A stretch of 29,398 bases of DNA, from assembly GCA_013151465.1 (NCBI GenBank), contig JAADIF010000054.1, positions 1-29,398 on the forward strand, written 5' to 3'. Shown here one piece after another: positions 23,628 through 29,398 of this stretch. The notes under the pieces are model-generated. The model made no database searches, was not told the DNA's origin, and saw only the letters and a program-made list of their open reading frames with translations. Source of the stretch: Microcaldota archaeon. Its GTDB lineage: Archaea > Aenigmatarchaeota > Aenigmatarchaeia > QMZP01 > QMZT01. Numbering within the stretch: the first letter of the stretch is position 1; each line of letters starts with the position of its first letter. A program made the translations under genes and the position numbers.

Positions 23628-23954
23628 ATGGAATTTTGTCCAAAATGCGGCGGTATGATGGCCGTAAAAACAGAAAAGGGAAAGAAGAAACTCGTATGCA
23701 GAAGATGTGGCTTTTCGAAGGATGCGAGCAGCGGCAGACATGTCATAGAAGAAAAGATAAAAAGGAAGCCGATGGATGATGTTGTCATGATAAAAGAAGA
23801 GGATACGAAATCACTTCCTACAGTCAAAATAAAATGCTCGAAATGTGGAAATGACGAAGCTGTGTGGTGGATAAAGCAGATGCGCTCTGGCGATGAGCCG
23901 CCGACAATCTTTTACCGCTGCACAAAGTGCAAGCATACATGGAGGCAGTATTAG
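23628..23954 (+). CDS. tfs: transcription factor S (TFS/TFIIS-like cleavage factor)
   Basis: Rescues backtracked archaeal RNA polymerase by stimulating transcript cleavage in the active site. The 108-aa protein has an N-terminal zinc ribbon (C4, C7, C24, C27), a linker, and a C-terminal ribbon (C70, C73, C98, C101). The tip loop MRSGDEPPTIFYRC includes the acidic pair D89-E90 that reaches the polymerase active site. The size and motifs match TFS rather than subunit M or RPA12 paralogues, though the groups are close. GTGATT precedes the ATG. The 12-nt distance from the signal peptidase gene implies co-transcription with rpoL. The convergent stop of the giant surface protein is 27 nt away. Confidence 0.93.
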   Translation: MEFCPKCGGMMAVKTEKGKKKLVCRRCGFSKDASSGRHVIEEKIKRKPMDDVVMIKEEDTKSLPTVKIKCSKCGNDEAVWWIKQMRSGDEPPTIFYRCTKCKHTWRQY

Positions 23955-23981
23955 GTTCGCCCAGTCGAGCAGAAGAACAAA

Positions 23982-26900
23982 TCAAAAAAATCCAAAAATG
24001 CTTCCTATATATTTCACAGGAATATTGGCATCGCTCTCATAATCAGAATATACATTATTTTCCCCAAAAACCCTAAGGGAGCTTTCAATCACTGTTTCAG
24101 GCAATCTTTCTTTAGTTTTCAGATGATATCTGATTATGAGGTATTCGCCCTTTCGAAGAGGTCTTCTAAGCGCAGTTTTCCTCAGATTTTTAATCCGGAT
24201 AGCCAATTCATCTTCCTCGTTTATCCTTTTCTTCATAAGAACGCTTAATGGGACAATTTTTCTTCCAATCTTTTTTGCATAAAGCACATAAAGATATCCC
24301 TTTGCTACCCATCCTTCCGGAACCCTTTCGTGCAGTTCAAAGCCCCTTACATCAATTCCTTTGCTTCTGACGAGCATTTCAGGATAGGCTGTTTGTGGCA
24401 AAAGGAACTTACCCCATAAATTATAAAGCATTCTTGGAACAAACTTCCTTTCGATATCAACAACAGGCCCATCTGCATGTATTACAAGGGGGATTTCATA
24501 ATTTGAAGGGACAAAGTAATTCTCTCCGGAAACATTAACCACTCCATATGAAGTCCCGTTCGGAATCCCGTTGGTATCGTCAAGAATTATCTCAACATTG
24601 CCTGTTTCGCCCGGAATTATCTGGTCGTCAACATTTGCAAAGGCGTCAATTGCTATTCCGGAAACATCAGCATCAAGATGCGATATAGGAACATTGGATT
24701 CGTTGGAATTTGAAACCTGCACTTCCTTCTTCATCGGATCTTCTCCGTAATTTATTTCCCAAATCCCATTTTCCATATCCCAGTAAACAACCGGAAGGAT
24801 ATTCATTTCAACAGGAATATCAATTGAAGCCGGTTCTGCATAGTCACCGAAATTGAAAATTATATTTTCCTCGTAAAGACCAGGGGCCGTATAAGGAAGC
24901 ATCTTCGTGAATATAATATCTGAACTTTCTCCGGGCATTATATCATCTATGCTGCCGGCATCCCAGCTTTGCGGCTCAACTGAAACAACATCAAGAGGAA
25001 CATTTCCCATATTTTTCAGCGTGAACGTTTCAGAAAAGGCATCGCCTGGAACCCCTTCCATAAACCACGATGCAGGGTTTATTTCCGGCACAGCTCTTTT
25101 GGGAACAATCACATCGAAATTTCTTGAAAACAATTCATGCCCCTCCCATGCAACAGTGAAGGCGCCTTCATATGCTCCGGGAGGCTGCATGTCTGGGACG
25201 CTTATATGCATATGAACATCATAAACGTTGCCAGAGCTTTCCACGCCCAATGAAATGTTGCCCTTTCCTATGGCATTTCCTCCGGACGAGAGATTGCTGA
25301 TATCGAATGAGAATCCGGAAGATGGAAGCGCGGCAATCTCTTCCATCTCAAAGCCAACTGTTTTATCCTCGCCCTCATTTATTGTGATGTTTTCGGGAAG
25401 CGTTGAATTGAAGAACGGAAAGCCGTAAACGGTTATGTGCGCATAGCGCGGGCCGATGCTTATGCCATCTCCAGAGAAGGCGGAAACAGCTTCATACGTT
25501 CCACCTTCCTTTTTTCCGAAGTTGAAATCTACGGTTTCGTTCGAATGTGATCGCACTGTCACATTGGCTTTCTTTATTTCGCTATCCAGCATAACGGAAA
25601 CAGTTCCTGTCAGCTCGTCATCGCCATCATTGAAGATTGTGGCTTCAATGATGGCATCATCGAAGATGGTTATGTCATTTCCCCGGATATTCATTTCGGA
25701 AGGCGTGTCATAGTCCACGTATATTGCAGCATTCTCCAGAACCTTTGCATGGCTTTCGTTTTCAAAGAGCATTGCAGGCACAAAGACCCTCAAAAGAATT
25801 CTTCCGTCAAGAAGCGTGTGGTTTTCTGCCCAATATGTGATGTTGGGATATGGGTAGTCAACGGAAGGGCGAAGCGCATTGTAAATGCAGGCGGAAAGAA
25901 GGGTCTTTTCTTCTTCAGACAAACTATCTCCCACTGCAAGACCAAGCATATCCATGCAGTCGTATATTATTTTTGTATGATTTGTGTAGTGCGAATTATT
26001 GTAGATTGTGAAGGTAGAAACATCCTCATAGACTGAATATGAAGGAGTGAAGTTGATGTAATTTACTTTCGCGCCTTTCGGCAGATAGAAATCCCTGACA
26101 TATAGCGGGACGTAAGGCTTCTCCAGCGCTGCAAGCCCGCTGTCTTCATCAGTAAAAAAGATATAGCTCCCGTTTATTGTGTAGTTTGTTGTCACATTTT
26201 GGACGGCAAGGAATGAATAGAAAGGAAGGACGAAATATTGCGGATATTCAAAATAATATTCTTCCCCTTCCACAAGCCTTTGTTTGGGGTCGCCAAGAAG
26301 GATGCGCTCTTCTTTACTCTTTATATATGCGCCCAGATTGTTTAACGTCAATGGATTCATCGAGATTGGAGGACTCATAAGCAAATGTACGAATATCACG
26401 CTTTCGGGATTATAGTTGTATGCGTTCAGTAGCGCTTCTCCTACACTCGCCCCCTTTGCGATGCTTCTGAAGAACGCGTTGGATGGATATGCATTGAATA
26501 TTAGGTGTGAAACACCAGAAGATGTCACAAGCGAGCCTCCGCTTCTCAGCACAGATTCTGTTACCCTGCCGATGGCGGACATATCATGATCATTATACAA
26601 AAACCCAGAATAATTGAGCGATTTTACATATATTCTGTCTTTTAGTGGGTTTGTATACGGCCAAAGAAGCATACCCCACTCATCCATATAGTGATTTGGA
26701 AGAAGCCAGTATCCGTTCTCCTCCACGCCAAAATATGCCGCAAGCTTCTGTTTTTTAATAAGTTTTATGTTGGTTTCATTTAGAACGGGAAGATGTCTTG
26801 GCTCTCTTATATTGAGATTGAAAACATCATCAATTAAATCAAACCAATCGAATTCAAAAACAGGATACATGAACAAATCCCCAAGCTCGAGAACCGTATA

Positions 26901-29398
26901 AATGAGACCTGCAGCACTGGAAAGCTTTGCGAGCTTGCCTGTGCCCTGCTGTGACATCTTTGACAAGTATTTTTTTATTTTCTTTAATAAATTCTCGACA
27001 TCTTCCCTGGTGGAGATATTCTCTGTCCTTTGCTCAACAATGCGCGTTACAGGAATTTTGCTTCTTATATAATAATCGGCTACCAATCCCTGAAGCATTC
27101 CACCTCCAAATGCAAGGAAATCCAGCCTCGAGTTTATTCCATATTCACTCAATATAACAGTTTCATTTGTTTTATTAAGAAAGCCTGAAGAAAGCTGAAG
27201 GGATATGTCTTCATTCGTTCCAGTGAACCTGCCAAAGGCAAAGTCGGAAAGCGACCATTGTTTGAATGTGCCGTATTTCATGTCATTGTAAAGTGTGTTT
27301 CCGTCCTTGTCGAAAAATATTTCATTTCCCATATCAGGGAAAGTTGCATAAGGTATCGATTCGTTCCCGCCGAACATGACGACATAAAGGGGACGTGCAA
27401 ACCTGTAATAATCCGAAGCGGAAAAGAGATTTTTCTCGAAAAGGGCATGCGCCGTCTCATTCAATACTTTCTGAATCCCCCCAAAACTCGTATCATAAAC
27501 AGGAACAATATAGCAATTATTTCTTCCTGCATACCTGCCGGCAAGCATTGACGATTCATGGTTTGGATTCACGAGCACTATGCAATCTATATTATCCCCG
27601 TTTTCAAGAACCTTCTCAATATATAAGTCCTGGATATCCTTCACGGAGCTGTTTGAGAAATTATAAATGTGGTCATATCTCGAGATTTCAAATTCATTGT
27701 AGCCTGGAAAAATCAAAGGCAGCCCAAGATACGACGCAAATTCGGAGGCAAAAATCGCGAGCGTTTCATTTGATGGATAAAGGACAGCTTCAGTTGTATT
27801 TGGATAGAAAACAAAGGGCGCCTCGGAAAGTGTCACTCTTACGGAATTTGGAAGAGCAGAAAGGAAATCTATTGTATAAATCCTGTCAGGGTTGTAGTTC
27901 TCTATGAACCTTTCAATGTAAGGCGAACTTGTACTGTTGTACTGAAATAATGTAGGTATATCAGGGGGGCCAAAGAAAGGCGTGTTTGTGATGATGAGCG
28001 GCCTTTCCGAAAGCTCAATGCCGCTGTAGGAGCGGTTTATGACATAATAAACAGTATCTGAAGCGATGTTGCCTTCATCATCGATAGCATAAACGGTTAT
28101 CTTGTTCAGACCTTCTGACTGGTTTGTATATTTGAGCATTCCATAATAGCTGCCGATAGGGCCGCTTCCGTATGAAGAGAAATATATTTCATTTATGCCG
28201 TCATTGTCCGCGTCGAAAACACCGATATCGCCCACGCTTTCTATTGTGCTGTCCAGTATAGGTGTCATCGTCCAGTTGCCATCGCGGTCTTCATCTTCAA
28301 GCATGTAAATAGTTTTGTTGTCCTCCAGCGTGCCGATGAGCAGCTCGTCAAGGCCGTCGTAGTCAACGTCGCCGACCGTGATCGCATAAACATACGACGA
28401 TGGCAATTCTCCTATAATTTTCTCTTCAAAATCTGTGCCTGTCCACAGGTATTGAACCACTTGAGATGAATTTGGATCAATGGTTGCAACATAGCAGGCA
28501 TTCCCCAAACCTGAGACGTTGCCGCATGAAAGCATACCGGCATTATGATCAAGAGTGTTATCATACGTTTCATATTTGAATTCTCCATTTTCAAAATAAA
28601 CTACTGTCAAATTGCCATAATTCCGTCGTATAATATAATATTCATCTTTATTATCATTGTTTCTATCCATACAAGACCCACTATAATAACCAAAATCATT
28701 CTGAAATGATAATAGTGTATAAATATCATAATCGCCTTTAGAAAAATTCCAATCTAGAACGAATAAACCGCCCTTTTTATAAATACTACCTTTTTCTGTG
28801 CTTACACCAATTTCATCATGTCCATCACCATCCAAATCACAGCTTATATGGTCATCTGTGTTGGAAAAAATAAAATCTGGTCTTCCAAACCATGTTCCTT
28901 CTTTTGGTTTTTTTAATTTTCTAAATTTGTAGCCGTTATCCCAATATAATTCGAGCAACTCTCCTTCATCATCAGTTCCCCAATCTTCAATTATAATTGA
29001 ATAATTGCCGGAATAATTTCCATGTGACATGGAGATCCAGAAATCTTCTGAATATTGGTTTCCTATACAGCTTGATAAAGGTGCCCAGGTGCCGTTATTT
29101 TTGTAATATTCTCTTGATACGTGAATGCAACCATCGTAGAAATTCTGATCAGAGCCGAAAAACTCTTTTTTCCCGTCTTTATTTAGATCAAGAACAACTG
29201 TACCTTTAATAATATCATTACCATTTCCTATTTTAATTGAATTGTTCCAGCTGTAGAGTTTTGTGGTGTCGTTTATGGTGATATTTGGCATATCGTTTAG
29301 AGAATACATTAACGTTGCGGGTTTGTTGACATAATAGGATAGCTTGAGTTTGATAGTGTTGTAAACCCTTTCTTGAGGTGAGAGGATTTTTATTGAAA
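23982..29398 (-). CDS. giant exported protein with beta-propeller, degenerate C25 peptidase fold and Ig-like domains (5' end missing)
   Basis: Very large extracellular protein; at least 1805 residues are encoded here. The frame stays open past the ATG at 29309 to the window edge, so the N-terminus and signal peptide lie outside. From the N-terminal side: half of an Ig-like domain (ILSPQERVYN, YSLNDMPNITI); a propeller with five DxDxDG-type FG-GAP calcium loops (near 29180, 28830, 28660, 28360, 28210); the rest of the Ig-like domain (NKITVYAIDDEGN); and an alpha/beta region with IDCIVLVNPNHESSMLAGRY. Next comes a C25-like region (about 26270-27400) with DFAFGRFTG, GASVGEALLNAY and LLGDPKQRL, but without recognisable His/Cys catalytic residues. 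Several Ig/CARDB-like domains and a Lys/Arg-rich C-terminal domain follow. I counted about 43 N-x-S/T sequons. No C-terminal membrane anchor is evident. A cell-surface structural or adhesive role is inferred. Confidence 0.88.
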   Translation of the reverse strand, partial: SIKILSPQERVYNTIKLKLSYYVNKPATLMYSLNDMPNITINDTTKLYSWNNSIKIGNGNDIIKGTVVLDLNKDGKKEFFGSDQNFYDGCIHVSREYYKNNGTWAPLSSCIGNQYSEDFWISMSHGNYSGNYSIIIEDWGTDDEGELLELYWDNGYKFRKLKKPKEGTWFGRPDFIFSNTDDHISCDLDGDGHDEIGVSTEKGSIYKKGGLFVLDWNFSKGDYDIYTLLSFQNDFGYYSGSCMDRNNDNKDEYYIIRRNYGNLTVVYFENGEFKYETYDNTLDHNAGMLSCGNVSGLGNACYVATIDPNSSQVVQYLWTGTDFEEKIIGELPSSYVYAITVGDVDYDGLDELLIGTLEDNKTIYMLEDEDRDGNWTMTPILDSTIESVGDIGVFDADNDGINEIYFSSYGSGPIGSYYGMLKYTNQSEGLNKITVYAIDDEGNIASDTVYYVINRSYSGIELSERPLIITNTPFFGPPDIPTLFQYNSTSSPYIERFIENYNPDRIYTIDFLSALPNSVRVTLSEAPFVFYPNTTEAVLYPSNETLAIFASEFASYLGLPLIFPGYNEFEISRYDHIYNFSNSSVKDIQDLYIEKVLENGDNIDCIVLVNPNHESSMLAGRYAGRNNCYIVPVYDTSFGGIQKVLNETAHALFEKNLFSASDYYRFARPLYVVMFGGNESIPYATFPDMGNEIFFDKDGNTLYNDMKYGTFKQWSLSDFAFGRFTGTNEDISLQLSSGFLNKTNETVILSEYGINSRLDFLAFGGGMLQGLVADYYIRSKIPVTRIVEQRTENISTREDVENLLKKIKKYLSKMSQQGTGKLAKLSSAAGLIYTVLELGDLFMYPVFEFDWFDLIDDVFNLNIREPRHLPVLNETNIKLIKKQKLAAYFGVEENGYWLLPNHYMDEWGMLLWPYTNPLKDRIYVKSLNYSGFLYNDHDMSAIGRVTESVLRSGGSLVTSSGVSHLIFNAYPSNAFFRSIAKGASVGEALLNAYNYNPESVIFVHLLMSPPISMNPLTLNNLGAYIKSKEERILLGDPKQRLVEGEEYYFEYPQYFVLPFYSFLAVQNVTTNYTINGSYIFFTDEDSGLAALEKPYVPLYVRDFYLPKGAKVNYINFTPSYSVYEDVSTFTIYNNSHYTNHTKIIYDCMDMLGLAVGDSLSEEEKTLLSACIYNALRPSVDYPYPNITYWAENHTLLDGRILLRVFVPAMLFENESHAKVLENAAIYVDYDTPSEMNIRGNDITIFDDAIIEATIFNDGDDELTGTVSVMLDSEIKKANVTVRSHSNETVDFNFGKKEGGTYEAVSAFSGDGISIGPRYAHITVYGFPFFNSTLPENITINEGEDKTVGFEMEEIAALPSSGFSFDISNLSSGGNAIGKGNISLGVESSGNVYDVHMHISVPDMQPPGAYEGAFTVAWEGHELFSRNFDVIVPKRAVPEINPASWFMEGVPGDAFSETFTLKNMGNVPLDVVSVEPQSWDAGSIDDIMPGESSDIIFTKMLPYTAPGLYEENIIFNFGDYAEPASIDIPVEMNILPVVYWDMENGIWEINYGEDPMKKEVQVSNSNESNVPISHLDADVSGIAIDAFANVDDQIIPGETGNVEIILDDTNGIPNGTSYGVVNVSGENYFVPSNYEIPLVIHADGPVVDIERKFVPRMLYNLWGKFLLPQTAYPEMLVRSKGIDVRGFELHERVPEGWVAKGYLYVLYAKKIGRKIVPLSVLMKKRINEEDELAIRIKNLRKTALRRPLRKGEYLIIRYHLKTKERLPETVIESSLRVFGENNVYSDYESDANIPVKYIGSIFGFF

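Noticed and set aside
23955..23981. GGTTCGCCC next to the TFS stop as part of a tRNA
   Set aside because: The gap is only 27 nt and there is no acceptor stem, anticodon arm or CCA context; the GGTTC match is coincidental.

Overview
The window is chromosomal DNA from an archaeon. Almost every gene belongs to an archaeal information-processing, secretion, N-glycosylation or isoprenoid-lipid family: family B DNA polymerase, archaeal NAC, AglB/STT3 oligosaccharyltransferase, AglH-type GlcNAc-1-phosphate transferase, archaeal HMG-CoA synthase/thiolase/DUF35 trio, class I HMG-CoA reductase, geranylgeranyl-reductase-family flavoprotein, SecF/SecD, Dph2, DUF1512, RNA polymerase subunit L, ER-type signal peptidase and transcription factor S. 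Core promoters look archaeal (TATA-like boxes about 25 nt before the probable start, many transcripts probably leaderless). A euryarchaeal or DPANN-type lineage with its own mevalonate pathway fits; I cannot place it more precisely. The genome is compact: no stretch over 300 bases lacks a gene, convergent stops lie 3-27 nt apart or overlap, and many co-directional neighbours overlap by ATGA or TAATG. I saw no tRNA, rRNA, CRISPR array or insertion sequence.

Layout. Positions 1-75 hold a possible C-terminal fragment of a + strand gene. 181-2871 (-) is DNA polymerase B with an unusual C-terminal zinc ribbon, divergent from nac (2931-3254, +). 3366-7239 (+) is an N-glycosylation block: oligosaccharyltransferase, HAD phosphatase, GlcNAc-1-P transferase. 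Convergent to it, 7243-10455 (-) is a nucleotide-sugar cassette: DegT/DnrJ aminotransferase, Gfo/Idh dehydrogenase of the UDP-GlcNAc 3-dehydrogenase type, and an ATP-grasp ligase. It probably supplies a modified amino sugar for the glycan. 10592-13229 (+) is the acetoacetyl-CoA thiolase / HMG-CoA synthase / DUF35 operon, followed by an acidic protein of unknown function with a DUF4430-like C-terminal domain (13368-14291).

14288-15304 (-) is a short geranylgeranyl-reductase-family flavoprotein, divergent from secF-secD (15364-18068, +). 18076-19840 (-) holds HMG-CoA reductase and a translationally coupled phosphodiesterase, divergent from dph2 (19925-20860, +). DUF1512 (20877-22064, -) is followed by a small secreted protein (22211-22759, +) and an rpoL / signal peptidase / TFS run (22789-23954, +). 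The right end, 23982-29398 (-), is one very large exported protein whose N-terminus lies beyond the window. It has a calcium-type beta-propeller, a degenerate C25 (gingipain-like) peptidase fold and many Ig-like domains, with about 40 N-glycosylation sequons.

Functionally the window joins isoprenoid lipid synthesis (thiolase, HMGS, HMGR, GGR-like), lipid-linked glycan synthesis and transfer (AglH, sugar cassette, AglB), and protein export (SecDF, signal peptidase) with a large secreted, probably glycosylated protein that could be a client of all of them.
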